DNA of 64,000 nt. Source: Populus alba (Eukaryota > Streptophyta > Magnoliopsida > Malpighiales > Salicaceae). Under the pieces are notes generated by a model. The model made no database searches and had not been told where the DNA came from. It was given only the letters and a program-made list of their open reading frames with translations. The translations under genes and the position numbers were made by a program. Where the stretch lies: positions 18,588,147 through 18,652,146 of the forward strand of contig NC_133297.1 in the NCBI RefSeq assembly GCF_005239225.2, written 5' to 3'. Shown one piece after another: positions 11,739 to 22,901 of this stretch. How positions within the stretch are numbered: position 1 is the first letter of the stretch; each line of letters starts with the position of its first letter.

Positions 11739-11748
11739 TATATTTAAT
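11739..11748 (+). promoter_or_regulatory. candidate TATA box of the glucanase gene
   Basis: TATATTTAAT lies about 50 bp upstream of the ATG at 11799, a plausible spacing for a short 5' leader. The surroundings are AT-rich, so chance occurrence is possible. Confidence 0.4.
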
Positions 11749-11798
11749 ACCCACTCCAGTTTCAAAAAATGCAGAATAGAAACCGCTCCTCCTGAGCC

Positions 11799-13098
11799 AT
11801 GATGGTGCTTCCTTATACTGTTGCTTTCCTATTCCTTTCCTTCTTACACACTGTAAAAATCGCAAGTAAGTTTGCGTCTCCTTCCATTTCTAAAGAATTT
11901 ACCTTAACTGAGCTGTCTTCATTTCAGTCTATGAAAACAAAAAATGTTGGTGTTCTGTTTTGTCGTTTAAAAATTGATGTTTGATCATCTGCTTTAAATT
12001 TTGCTGCTTTTTGTGCAGACTCCCAATCATTCATCGGTATAAACTATGGCCAAGTTGCGGACAACCTTCTACCACCACCATCCACCGCAAAGCTTCTTCA
12101 ATCCACTTCAATCCAAAAGGTCCGATTATATGGATCGGACCCCGCCATAATCAAAGCCTTAGCCAACACCGGAATTAGAATTGTTATCGGCACTGCAAAT
12201 GGTGACATTCCAGGACTAGCCTCTGATCCCAATTTTTCCAAGAGCTGGATCAACACAAACGTGCTTCCCTTCTATCCAGCTAGCAATATCATCCTCATCA
12301 CTGTTGGCAACGAGGTCATGACTTCCAATGACCAGAATCTCATGAACAAGCTCTTACCAGCAATGCAAGATGTACAGAATGCTCTAAATGATGCATCGCT
12401 CGGGGGTAAAATTAAGGTCTCCACAGTTCATTCGATGGGAGTGCTTAAGCAGTCTGAGCCACCTTCTTCTGGAAGCTTTGATCCAAGTTATGGGGATCTG
12501 ATGAAGGGCTTGTTGGAGTTTAATAGTGCGAATGGTTCGCCTTTCGCAATCAATCCCTACCCTTACTTTGCCTACAGAAGCGATACAAGGCCTGAGACTC
12601 TTGCTTTTTGCCTTTTCCAGCCGAATGCAGGACGAATGGATGGAAACACTAAGATCAAGTACATGAACATGTTCGATGCTCAGGTGAGAGTAAATCAAAT
12701 TGCAAGTGCGAAAATTTTGTATCAATAGATGATCGAATAAAAATGCTACTGACAAGTGGTTTAATCAATTGCAGGTGGATGCAGTTTATTCTGCACTGAA
12801 TTCTATGGGATTTAAGAATGTTGAGATTGTGGTGGCTGAGACTGGATGGCCATTTAAAGGAGATGACAACGACGTATGGGCAAGCATTGAGAATGCCAAG
12901 GCTTACAATGGCAATTTGATTGCACACCTTCGATCGATGGTGGGCACTCCACTCATGCCAGGAAAATCAGTGGATACATACCTCTTTGTTCTTTATGACG
13001 AAGACTTGAAACCTGGACCTGGTTCTGAGCGATCATTTGGACTTTTCAAGACTGATCTCACCATGGTTTATGATGTTGGACTCTCTAAAACTAGCCAG
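11799..13098 (+). CDS. GH17 glucan endo-1,3-beta-glucosidase, lacking X8 tail (partial)
   Basis: This enzyme hydrolyses beta-1,3-glucan (callose) at the wall or plasma membrane. Three exons join in frame: 11799-11865 (hydrophobic signal peptide, about 22 residues), 12019-12683, and 12775-13098. All introns are GT-AG, and the total is 352 codons. The mature N-terminus reads FIGINYGQVADNLLPP. The proton-donor Glu is in ITVGNEV and the nucleophile Glu in VVAETGWP; both are intact. NPYPYFAYRSD, KSVDTYLFVLYDE and RSFGLFK are also present. The last exon ends LSKTSQ at a GT donor (13099), where the family normally continues into a linker and an X8 domain. No X8 exon is found in the next 5 kb. Reading into the intron stops at 13302. 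The start is the first of two adjacent ATGs. It could encode a shortened secreted enzyme or be a recently broken gene. Confidence 0.82.
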
Positions 13099-13595
13099 GT
13101 AAGAACAAAATTTATGTGCATTTCATTTCATTTCACTGGTTCTATTCCTGAGCGATCCTTTGATTTGGCATTTAAATTTCTGTTTGTTTGGTTTTTAAAA
13201 CATCACTACGCATTTTGTTTGTTAAGAGAATGGACAGTTCCTTTTCAAGAAAGAAAAAGGCCAAATTGTACTAAAAAAAAGCCCCTTGAACTTAACTTCT
13301 GAACAAAAAAAAGCCTGATTTTCTATCCTAAACATTATGATTTTTGGAATAGGCTTGTTCTGTTAGGAAATTAACAAGAAAAGAAAAACCCAGCCCATAA
13401 CATCATTTTAATCGCTCTCTATGTCTCTATTAATAATGATAAAAAAACAAAAGGTAGAAAGAAATATTCAATTTTTTAATCCAACATTTTTATCAACAAT
13501 ATTTGAAATACATGGAATCATCATTTTTAGACAAATAAATTCAAAATATTCTTGCATATTTCACCTACAAAAACCCATTTAATTTATTAAAACAG
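13099..13595. other. 3' flank of the glucanase, no X8 exon
   Basis: The sequence starts with a good donor (GTAAGA) but has no recognisable downstream X8 exon. An open frame reads through to 13302 and looks like intron retention. The rest is AT-rich and featureless. Confidence 0.5.
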
Positions 13596-13805
13596 AACCA
13601 GTCACTAGTAGCAGCACAACAGCTACTAGCAGCAACACCTCAACTGCTACAAGCAGTAGCCACCAACACCAGCACCGGCACCAACAACAATAACAGCAGC
13701 ACGAGCACGAGCACAGGCACAGGTACGAGCACGAGCACGAGCTCGAGCACGAACAACATCAGCATCAGAAACGGCAGCAGCAGCGGTAGCAGTAACAACA
13801 AAGTA
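13596..13805. repeat. AGC/CACGAG low-complexity tract
   Basis: The sequence is built of AGC-, CACGAG- and CAGCAA-like units. In one plus frame it gives a Ser/Thr/Asn-rich stretch (TSSSTTATSSNTSTATSSS), similar in composition to the linker near the GPI end of X8 glucanases. The frame then breaks. It is either a relict exon of the glucanase tail or a simple microsatellite; I favour the latter. Confidence 0.5.
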
Positions 13806-13869
13806 CATTTAAATAGGATTTTCAATTTAGGTTTGTTGTATGGGTTTATGGGACTTTCTTTTATTTGCC

Positions 13870-14036
13870 TTTTTTTTTTTGTGCTTCTCGGGTATCCTCG
13901 CACCCTTTTTAAAGAGTGAGACTAGTCTCGTTCGAGGTTTGTGGCTACCTCTCCCAACAAGTACACTTCCTAGGAATCGAACTTGTATTCTCACTCTTAC
14001 GGGGATATAGCAGTGCCTAACCACTAAACCAACACT
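13870..14036 (-). mobile_element. tRNA-derived SINE
   Basis: On the minus strand an RNA polymerase III A box (TGGTTTAGTGG, 14031-14021) is followed about 40 bp later by a B box (GTTCGATTCC, 13982-13973). The element then runs through a short body to an A-tail (T run at 13870-13880 on the plus strand). The size of about 167 bp fits a plant SINE; Salicaceae have several tRNA-derived families. A clear target duplication was not found. It is not a functional tRNA: the acceptor and anticodon arms do not fold. Confidence 0.7.
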
Positions 14037-14040
14037 TCAT

Positions 14041-14607
14041 TGGTTTTTGTCTTTTTTTTTTATGACTTGCAAACTTAGAATATGAAGTTGTAAGGAGATG
14101 ATGAAGATGGATTAAAGTTTTTTTCTCTATTTTATAAGTTTCTCACTTAAAATGGTGAAGCCATCATCTTTTTACAAGTAAATTAGGGAGATTAAATGTG
14201 TGTGTGTAAGCTTGCAAAGAAATGTTCATACAGTATCTTTTGCTAGAACAACCTATCCTTCATGTATTTTTTAAATTAGTTGGTCAAATTTCTTACAATT
14301 GAGTAATGCTTGAGGTTAAGCAGCAAGATAGTGTGATTTGATCAATTCAAACAGCAATAAAATATATATAGCCTTGTTGCATGTGGTTAATAAAAAGATA
14401 AAAAAGAAAATGAAACCATAGAATACAAGAAAAACAAACCATTTTATAAAATATAAATATTTAGCTTTGTTTCAGGTGTCTTCATTAATAAAAAGAGCTC
14501 CTTCACAGAACCCAAAACTTTTACTGCTTAGTCGACTATTTGCTCGCTAAATTTAAACACCAAGAAACATAAATATTTTAGAAAAAACATTACAAATCAA
14601 AGAAAGC
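14041..14607. other. AT-rich intergenic DNA
   Basis: No gene or repeat recognised. Confidence 0.4.
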
Positions 14608-15103
14608 TCAAATATCAGTAGATCCAAAACCTTCAACACCTCTCATAGTTGCATTGAAATCCTCAACTTCCATTACATCAGGAGCTACAATTTTTTCAAG
14701 ACTCAACTGCACAATTCTATCTATTATGACAGGGCATTTGTGATTAGCATTTATGACACCAACACCTTTATAATTAGGGCATTTGTAATATGTTAATCTC
14801 AATATCGATGTTTAAAAAACAAAACTCAATTTTAAAAACAAAACTAAACCATCAGTGAACATAAATTGAAAAGAACATAAATTAAAAAGGAATTTAGATA
14901 TTTTAAATATATTAATATTAAAAATAAAATTTTATTTTAATTTATTTTTAAATAAAAAATATTTTAAAAATCAACTACATTTCTAAACACAAGTGTATGT
15001 CCAAATAGTTACCTAGTGTAAACCAATATCAAAATATCAAATGATGTCATTTTTTGTTTACAATAAATCGCGTGGGACATGAATACCTCTTCTTTTTTTT
15101 TTT

Positions 15104-15165
<62 letters not shown>

Positions 15166-15365
15166 TACTTATAGCTTAAAGGCGATGAACATAAATAGTT
15201 GTAAATGCTATTTTACTATAATGTTAAGCACATATTCCCCGATTTCAAGCTAAAATCTCATTCTAGAAGTCTTAACATCATGGCAAGCAGATAGTTATAG
15301 CAGATAGTGAGATTTACCAATACAAGCATAAGTTCCTTTAGGTATAGCAATGCTCAAATCTGTAG
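14608..15365 (-). pseudogene. dUTP diphosphatase (dUTPase) pseudogene fragment
   Basis: dUTPase hydrolyses dUTP to dUMP and keeps uracil out of DNA. On the minus strand, 15365-15300 reads STDLSIAIPKGTYACIGKS, matching the TDLSIAIPEGTYARIAPRS region. After an apparent intron, 14800-14611 reads GVGVINANHKCPV, then directly DRIVQLSLEKIVAPDVMEVEDF, and ends RGVEGFGSTDI with a stop at 14608-14610. The trimer-active-site motif 3 (GVIDADYRG) and the C-terminal glycine-rich motif 5 are recognisable but altered. The VILFNH...FEVKVG segment between motifs 3 and 4 is deleted, and the N-terminal exon is missing. The intron-like gap holds a long TA microsatellite. A decayed copy, not an active gene. Confidence 0.75.
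15107..15160. repeat. (TA)n microsatellite, about 27 units
   Basis: Uninterrupted TA dinucleotides inside the intron-like gap of the dUTPase pseudogene. It is likely to be length-polymorphic. Confidence 0.95.
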
Positions 15366-18300
15366 AGATATGAGTTTTAATATTAAAAATATTATTATTT
15401 GTATTATAAGTATTTTTAATTTTAATATTAAAAATGTTATTATTTTGGTTTAAAAATATTTTTATTTTTGTGATGATTAATATTATAAATATTATTATTT
15501 GTATTATAAATATTATTATTTTAATTATAATTAATATTATTAATATCATAATTAAGAAATTTTGAAAATATATCATTCATTTTGAAAAAAAAACCAAAAA
15601 TTCGATTTGAAGGGTAACATTATTATTATTATTATTAAATTAATAAATTTTAAGAAAAAATATTATTATTTTAGAAGAAAAACAACAAGTTTTATTTGAG
15701 GAGATTAAAAAACTATAAAAACTTAGGTCAGAAAAGTTTATTATTATTATTAATATCATAAATATTATTAAATTTACAATAAATTTTATTATTATAAAAA
15801 AAATGTAGATGTTAATTCAAGGGTAAAATTAATTATTTTTATTATTTTTAACTTGGGTCTAGAAGGGCATGCCAGACCCAAGTTAATTGGGAGTGATATG
15901 GGGCAAACCGAAGTCCCCTAGGTCTTCTAGCCCTCCCTGGCCCAAGACAATTGGATCAAGAGTCAGACCCTAGGTTAATGGGTCTACGTCAGGAACTAAT
16001 ACTCTTGGATCTTGCGTCTTCACCCAACTTAAATGGGTTCGGAATGCAGCAAGACCCAAGGCTTTTGGACCCGTCATTTAAGAGGGGTCCAAAGCTCTTC
16101 GGCATGGTATTTCAGCCGAACCCACTTAAACTTAAGTAAATTTATTGTTTATTATCAATATTAAAAATGTTATTATTTGTATTAGAAATATTTTTAATTT
16201 TATTAATATTAATTTAAAATATTATTGTTTGTATTATAATTAATATTTCTAATATATAACAATATTATTATTTGTATTATAAATTTTATTGTTTGTATTA
16301 TAATTAATATTTCTAATATTAACAATATTATTATTTGTATTATAAATTTTATTTTTTTTATTATAATTAATATTATTAACAATTATGAAATTTTAAAAAT
16401 ATATAATTAATTTTGAAAAAACACCCATATATTTGATTTGAAGGGAAAAAATATTATTATTACTATTATTTTTATTATTAAATTAATAAATTTGAAGAAA
16501 AATATTATTATTATCGAACAAAAACAACAAGTTTTATTTGAGGGAATTAAAAAACTATAAAAACTTAGGGAAGATAAGTTTAATATTATTATTCATATCA
16601 TAAATATTATTAAATTTTAAATCAAATTTTATTACTATGAAAAAAAACATAAATGTTATTTGAAGGGTAAAATAAATTATTTTTATTATTTTTAACTTGG
16701 GTATGAAAGGACTTGCCAAACTCGAGTTGCTTGCGAGAGGCAAGAGGGCAGACCCAAGTCCTTTAAGTCTTGTAGCCTTCCTCGGTCCAAGACAATTGGG
16801 TAAAGCGTCAGACCCTAGGCTAATGGTTCCACGCCATGACCCAATACTTTTCGATCTTGCATCTCACCCAACTCTAATGGGTTTGGATTGTGGCTATACC
16901 CAAGGCTTTTAGGTCCCTTATTTTAGAAGGGCCCAAAGCTTTTGAACCTTATGTTGCAATCAGACCCACTTAAACTTTGATAGGTTTATTGTTCTTATTA
17001 ATATTAAAAATATTATTATTTGTATTATAAATTTTATTGTAATTAATATTTTTAATATCATAATTAACAAATTTTTAAAATATATCATTAATTTTGAAAA
17101 ACAACCATAGATTTTATTTGAAGGGTAAAATTATTATTATTAATATTAAATTAATAAGTTTGAAGAAAAATATTATTATTATCGAAGAAAAAACAATAAG
17201 TTTTTACTTTAGGGGATTAAAAACTATAAAAGCTTAGGTAAGATAAGTTTTATTATTATTATTAATATCATAAATTATAAATGTGAAATAAATTTTATTA
17301 CTATCGAAAAAAACATATATGTTATTTAAAGGGTAAAATCAATTACTTTTATTATTATTAACTTAGGTCTGGAATGGCATGCCAAACCCAAATTATTTGG
17401 AAGAGACTGGGGGAAGACGAAGTCTCTTCGGTTTTGCAACCCTTACTGGTCCAAGTCCCTTAGGTCAAGAGTCCAACCCTAAGCTAATAGGTCCGCCTCA
17501 GCATCCAATGCTTTTAGGTCTTGCGTCCTCACCCAAATATAATGGGTTCGGATTGCAACCAGACTCAAGACATTTGGGTCCCTCATTCAAGAGGTGCCCA
17601 AAGCTCTTGGGCCTTGTGTTACAGCATGGCCCATTTAAATTTGTGTAAGTTTATTGTTATTATTAATATAAAAATTATTATTATTTGTAATATAATTTTT
17701 TTAATTTTAATATTTTTAATATTAAAAATATTTATTATTTGTGTTATAAATTTTCTTGTTTTTATTATAATTATATTATTAATATCATAATTAAGAAATT
17801 TTAATAATATATCATTAATTTTTGAAAAGCAAAACATAGATTTGATTTCAATGGTAAAATTATTATTATTATTATTATTAAATTAATAAATTTGAAGAAA
17901 AATATTATTAGTATTGAAGAAAAACAATAAGTTTTATTTGAGTGGATTAAAAACTATAAGAACTTAGGTAAGATAAGTTTAATATTATTATTAATATCAT
18001 AAATGTTATTAAATTTGAAATAAATTTTATTACTATAAAAAAAAACATATATATGTAATTTAAAGGGTAAAATCAATTATTTTTATTACTATTAACTTAG
18101 GTTTGGAAGGGCATGCCAGAACCAAGTTGCTTGAGAGTGAAAGGGGGAAGACCCAAGTCCCTTGGATTTTATATAGCCCTACCTAGCCCAAGACAATTGG
18201 ATCAAGAATCATATCCTAGGCTAATGAGTCTGCCTCAGCATCCAATACTCTTAGGTCTTGCGTTTAATAAAATTTATAATTAAATAATTATAATTAATTA

Positions 18301-18397
18301 TTTTTATTATAATTAATATTGTTAATATTAAAAATATTATTATTTGTATTATAAATTGTATTGTTTTATTATAATTAATATTATTAATATCATTAAT
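15366..18397. repeat. long-period tandem repeat, about 0.67-0.85 kb units, four copies
   Basis: Each unit joins a roughly 280-bp GC-richer island to about 400-550 bp of TTA/ATT-rich DNA. Islands start near 15849, 16694, 17366 and 18098 (spacings 845, 672, 732). Shared words include GGGCATGCCA, CAAGACAATTGG, CAGACCCTAGG and AATGGGTTCGG. The AT part shares TTTGATTTGAAGGGTAAAA, AACAACAAGTTTTATTTGAG and ACTATAAAAACTTAGG. The islands give short open frames with PRLLG/PKLLGL-like wording in several units, but none is conserved end to end. The fourth island is cut at about 18262, and AT-rich sequence runs to the start of retroelement E1. Confidence 0.8.
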
Positions 18398-19450
18398 AGC
18401 CCCCTCATACTACATCTGCAGGGCCATTTGTTTCTTCTGTTGATCCAATGCTCCTGGCCCAGCTAGTTAAAGCAGTAATGAAATGTATGGCTAATGCTGC
18501 TACTCCTATGCCAGCACCCCAACCTACACCCATCATACCAACCATTTCAGAAGCAGCTATAGCTACTAATGACGTGGTACATCTAGTTCGTTTGGTGATA
18601 AGTATGAGAGAAATGGGTTGTGAACCCTACTCAGATGAACATGATGCTGAAGTGGTGTGAAGGTGGATTAGAAAGGTGGAGAAAACAATGATTCAAATTA
18701 AGATACCACATGATCTACGGGTAGATTGTGCTACTCAAGTACTATCAGATAGTTCTATGACTTGGTGGGAGACAATTTAGTTGAGGAGGGCTACAGAAAC
18801 CCTATCTTGGGATGATTTCAAGACAGAGTTTGAGAATCAATATTACTTGAAATATCATCGGAAGATGAAGGAACATGAATTCCTAGACTTGAGACAGGAG
18901 GGAATGTCAGTACTCAAGTATGAGAGATGATTTCATGACCCATCTATTCGCACCACATCATTTCCCAACAGAACAACACATGATAGAAAAGTTAAGGGAT
19001 GGCTTTAGACAAGAATTGAAGCAGGGGTTGATTGCTTTACAATTCAAGACAGTAAGAGAACTAATTGAAGTAGCACAGGCCTTGGAGGATTGTATGGAAG
19101 AAGGCCAACAGAGTCACGAGGGTGCAGGAAAGTGAAAGGATATGGAATTTTTAGGCATGCCAGTCTTCCAAAGAAAGGTAGAGGCGCAAAATTCCTTCAA
19201 TTCAAAAGGAAAGGGGGGACAACAACTAGCTTCTGACAGGATATCGATGGGAAGTCAGTAAGTGGTCAAACCCGCTCCAGCGTTATAACTGTGAGGGGGC
19301 CTAAAGATCAGAAGGAAATTGTCTAACATTGAATAGCCTCAGAGACATAGGCAGCAAAGTCAGAGTGATCAGCAGTCCATCACGGTAAATAGATCGGGAA
19401 GGTCGACTCAGTCAGGAGCTAACTCAAATAGGGGACGACCTAAAGTGCAA
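18398..19450 (+). pseudogene. gag: E1 gag (capsid/nucleocapsid), broken
   Basis: Gag forms the virus-like particle that packages element RNA. The retrotransposon gag core is recognisable: VRLVISMREMGCEPYSDEHDAEVV, then RWIRKVEKTMIQIKIPHDLRVDCA, WDDFKTEFENQYY and, at 18990-19080, LRDGFRQELKQGLIAL. Stops occur at 18658 and 18778, and a frame change lies near 18925. Compared with E2, the double CCHC zinc-knuckle region is deleted: the sequence jumps at about 19325 from GGAAATTGTCTA straight to AGCCTCAGAGACATAGG. Without the nucleocapsid fingers it could not package RNA even if the stops were repaired. Confidence 0.8.
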
Positions 19451-19539
19451 AATAAAAGGGATTAAGGGAGGGTTTTCCATATAACCAGGAGGATGTCAGA
19501 GAAACATCAGATGTGGTGGTAGGTATGTTGTAAATGAAT

Positions 19540-20616
19540 GACTATCAAATGCCTGTTTAGATTGATTATGGTGCTACTCACTCCTTTATAGCAAATAAAA
19601 ATGTAACCAAATTAAGTAAGGAAATAAAAAGGGTAGAAAAAGGATTTAGTATTGGGACACCTTTAGATGAAACTATGGAAACCAATGTTGAATTCGAAGG
19701 GGTGGGAATTAACATTAATGGGTGTGAACTAGAAGCATATTTAATACCACTGGAATTAAGTGATTTTGATATAATTCTAGGTATGAATTGTTTGGGCAAA
19801 AATAAGGCTCGTCTAGACTGCTTTGAAAAAACAGTAACCTTCCAAGGGGCTAAGGGTGAAACGATGGTCTTTAAAGGGGAGATAATTTCCAACTTTACAA
19901 ATATAATCTCGGTTATAGATGCGAGAAAACTGTTAAAGAAAGGTTGTACAACATACTTTGCTTATGTGATAAATTTGAAAAAGGGTAAAATAAGATTGTC
20001 CGACATTCCAATTATGAGGGAATTTCCGAATGTATTTCCAGAAGAATTGCTAGGACTACCCCCAGAAAGTAAAGTTGAAGTCATCATCGACATATTGCCT
20101 GAGGTGTCTACCATAGCCCAACCACCATATAGAATGGCTCCAAAAGAATTGGATGAGTTGAAAATTCAATTGCAGGAGCTCTTAGACAAAGGGTTCATAC
20201 GACCAAGCAACTCACCTTGGGGGGCACCCATATTATTTGTGAAGAAGAAAGATGGAACGTTGAGGCTTTGCATAGAGTACTGTCAGCTGAATAAAGTGAC
20301 GGTAAAGAACAGATATCCGCTTTCGCGGACAAATGATTTGTTAGATCAATTGAAAGGTGCTAAAGTATTCTCAAAGATTGATTTAAGATTAAGATACTAC
20401 CAGATGTGAATCAAAGGGCAAGATGTGCCGAAAATTGCCTTCAAAACTCGCTATGGACACTTTCAGTTCTTGGCACTACCCTTTGGATTAACTAATGCTC
20501 CAACAATTTTTATGGATTTAATGAATCAAATATTCCAACCATACCTTGATAAATGTGTTGTCGTATTCATCAATGACATCTTGGTTTACTCCAAATCCTA
20601 TAAGGAGCATGAATAG
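19540..20616 (+). pseudogene. pol: E1 protease and reverse transcriptase (N-terminal half), broken
   Basis: The aspartic protease site near 19564 reads DYGATHS instead of the D-S/T-G triad and is preceded by a stop. [12 protein letters not shown] marks the C-terminal protease fold. From 20031 the frame enters reverse transcriptase: [64 protein letters not shown] and FSKIDLR. After TGA at 20407 it resumes with [17 protein letters not shown]. The catalytic F/Y-x-DD box (about 20569-20586) reads FINDIL, so the first catalytic Asp of the pair is replaced. The enzyme is inactive. Confidence 0.85.
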
Positions 20617-21820
20617 AACCTGAGACAGGCACTACAGACTCTGAGGAGTCGCCAGCTTTATGCCAAGTTGGATAAATGTAACTTCTAGTTAAAAGAAGTT
20701 ACCTTTTTAGGGCATGTAGTGTCTTCAGAAGACATTTTTATGGATCCTCAAAAGGTGGAAGCAATTTTGAGATGGGAAAGGCCTACTACGGTAACTAAAA
20801 TTCATAGTTTGCTTAGATTGGTAGGGTATTATAGAAGGTTTATCAAAGGTTTTTCAACAATAGCAATTCCATTGACACGACTCACTAGGAAGAACATGAG
20901 ATGGGAGTGGTCAAAGGAGTGCGACGTGAGCTTTCAAGAATTGAAGAGAAGGCTAACTACTACCCCCATACTAATCCTTCCATCTAGAACAGAAGGCTTT
21001 GTAGTCTACATTGATGCCTCAAGAAAAGGACTGGGTTGTGTTCTAATGTAGAATAGAAAAGTAGTTGTCTATGTATCGAGACAACTGGAGACTCATGAAA
21101 TCAACTTCCCAGTTCATGACTTAGAAGTGGAAGCAGTAGTTTTTTCCTTACGAGTATGGAGGCACTACTTATACGGATCCCAGGTTCAAATTTTCATGAA
21201 TCATAAGAGCCTTAAATATCTAATGTCGCAGAAGGAGTTGAACATGGGACAACGGAGATGGGTAGAATTAATTAAAGATTACGACTATATTATAGATTAT
21301 CATTTAAGAAAAGCAAATGTAGTCGTGAATGCTCTCAACCGTAAAGACAAGGCAATTAGGGATGGACTAGCGATTTGGAATGAAAAAACCATGAGTGAGC
21401 TAAAGAGATTAGGGGCAGTATTAAATGTGAGTACGGAAGGATCCTTAATGACTCAATTAAGGGTGAAGTCAGGATCTCGAGAGCAAATATTAGAGGCACA
21501 ATAGCTTGATGATGAAGTGTCAAAAGTAAGAATCATACTGGAATCGAGGGGTGAAACTCTTTTTTGAATGGGTGATGATGGAATAATGATGTTACGGTGA
21601 CGTATGTATGTGCTTGATAACAAAGCCCTTAAACAAAGGTTACTACGAAAGGCCCGTGAGTCTAAGTTCATTGTACATCCAGGTAGTACTAAGATGTACC
21701 AGAATCTGAAATAGTACTACTCATGGCCAAATATGAGAAAAGAAGTGGCTGGTTACGTGGCAAAATATAGTATTTGCCAACAAGTAAAAGTAGAACACCG
21801 AAAACTGACAGGGCTATTAC
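20617..21820 (+). pseudogene. pol: E1 RT thumb, RNase H and truncated integrase
   Basis: The reading continues after stops at 20614 and 20685. VTFLGHVVSSEDI...DPQKVEAI and RRFIKGFSTIAIPLT belong to the connection region. VYIDASRKGLGCVL and HDLEVEAVVFSLRVWRHYLYG are RNase H, followed by MNHKSLKYLMSQKELN. HLRKANVVVNALNRK replaces the usual GKAN-V-DALSRK, so the last RNase H Asp appears lost. The integrase zinc-binding part (VHPGSTKMYQNLK then a stop; [22 protein letters not shown]) is cut at 21820 by E2. The segment 21269-21820 is present again at 31074-31625. Confidence 0.8.
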
Positions 21821-22043
21821 TGTAAACCCCAAGAAAAATAAATAAATAAAAGTGAAGAAATTCATGCATATGGTTAAATAAAAAACCAAAATTCAGAAAT
21901 TTTTGAATATGAATTTCCGGTTGAAATAATTCGAGATATTATAATGAACCTAGTACCGTTGAGGGTTGAATTTAATTGAAGAGAAAAAAAAATACACTTA
22001 AAGGAAAAAGGGGGCCTAAATGCAAATATGGAAAAATATAGAG

Positions 22044-22050
22044 TATAAAT
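22044..22050 (+). promoter_or_regulatory. TATA box of the E2 LTR promoter
   Basis: TATAAAT sits in GAGTATAAATATTC, about 225 bp into the LTR, followed by a CT/CA-rich stretch suited to a transcription start. The same box occurs at 31849-31855 in the duplicated flank. Confidence 0.6.
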
Positions 22051-22896
22051 ATTCTCTCCTCACCAAAACAAAATCTGTAGGAACCATAAGGAGAGAAGAT
22101 AGGGAGTTTTATACCCATTCTTGAGAAATCAAGAGATAAACATTAACATTTCAAGAACCCATCCAAGATTTAGAGCTTGTAGATGGGATAAACACTTGAG
22201 AGCAAAGGATTTCTAAGAAATTGAACAAGAAGAAAAGAAAGGAGGGAGTTGAAAATCTTCAACTGGTTGAAGATCAATATCTTAATTTGTATCAGGTAAG
22301 GTATTCTAAACATGATATTAAAAAAAAAATCATTTTTAAATTCGATAAAGAATTAATTCCTTGATATTGAAACATAGGTTAGGGTTCTTACACATAAATT
22401 GGGGAAAAAATACTTATTGTTAAGATTAAGTTAATTTATGTGTGTGGTATGTAGTTTATGAAAGTATTGTGTGAAGGGGAGGGGGAGACAATTCTGGACA
22501 GACTTGTCTTCTGACTTTTGGTGAGATTTTGGATAGGAGGATGAGGGAATTAGGATTGGATTCCTCATAGAAATTGTAGATTTGAATGTTAGCTAACCAA
22601 GCAAACTGGTCTTGGTCAATTTAGAGATGTAGAACTCCAGTTATTGGTTACCAACCGAAACTGAGTTGTGACTGATTATGTAGGGCAGTAGGACTGATTA
22701 GTTGATGAGCAATTTTGACTATCTTGGAGGCAGAACTGGGTTCTCCTTGCTTAGAGAACTGGTAGCCTCGTGTCTTAGCTTTCTAACGAGATCAATCTCA
22801 CTTAAAATGGAGTTTTAGAACTTTAGATATAGTTAAAAATCTGATGAGTGTTCATACAGTAACAGTTCAAAGTTAGACAGTAACAGTTGGAAATTG

Positions 22897-22901
22897 GACA
22901 G
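22897..22901 (+). repeat. E3 target-site duplication, left copy (GACAG)
   Basis: GACAG directly precedes the TG end of the left E3 LTR. The same five bases directly follow the CA end of the right LTR (35424-35428). Five-base duplications are normal for LTR retrotransposons. The surrounding motif contains GACAG repeatedly, so chance is not excluded. Confidence 0.75.

Larger units (their letters stand above)
18398..21820 (+). mobile_element. E1: 5'-truncated Ty3/gypsy chromovirus-type retrotransposon
   Basis: Gag, protease, reverse transcriptase, RNase H and the start of integrase lie in one orientation, in the gypsy order. The 5' end is lost: homology to the related element E2 begins at 18398, in mid-gag, directly against the long-period tandem repeat. 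The 3' end stops inside integrase at 21820, where the E2 LTR starts with TGTAAACCCC. In E2 the same position continues into integrase (about 45420), so E1 was interrupted here. ATTAC (21816-21820) would be E2's target duplication; its partner lies beyond this window. Confidence 0.85.
21821..22901 (+). mobile_element. E2 5' LTR, first part
   Basis: Starts TGTAAACCCC and runs to the E3 insertion. It ends in a short tandem motif, ACAGTAACAGTT (22858-22890), which continues on the far side of E3 (35424 onwards). A TATAAAT box lies at 22044-22050. The short open frames seen here are not genes. Confidence 0.8.

Noticed and set aside
13640..13903. Minus-strand frame rich in Leu/Val as a membrane protein
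   Set aside because: It is the complement of an AGC/CACGAG simple repeat and runs into a SINE tail.
13964..14036. tRNA gene on the minus strand
   Set aside because: A and B boxes are present but the acceptor and anticodon arms do not pair, and an extended body with an A-tail follows; a SINE fits better.
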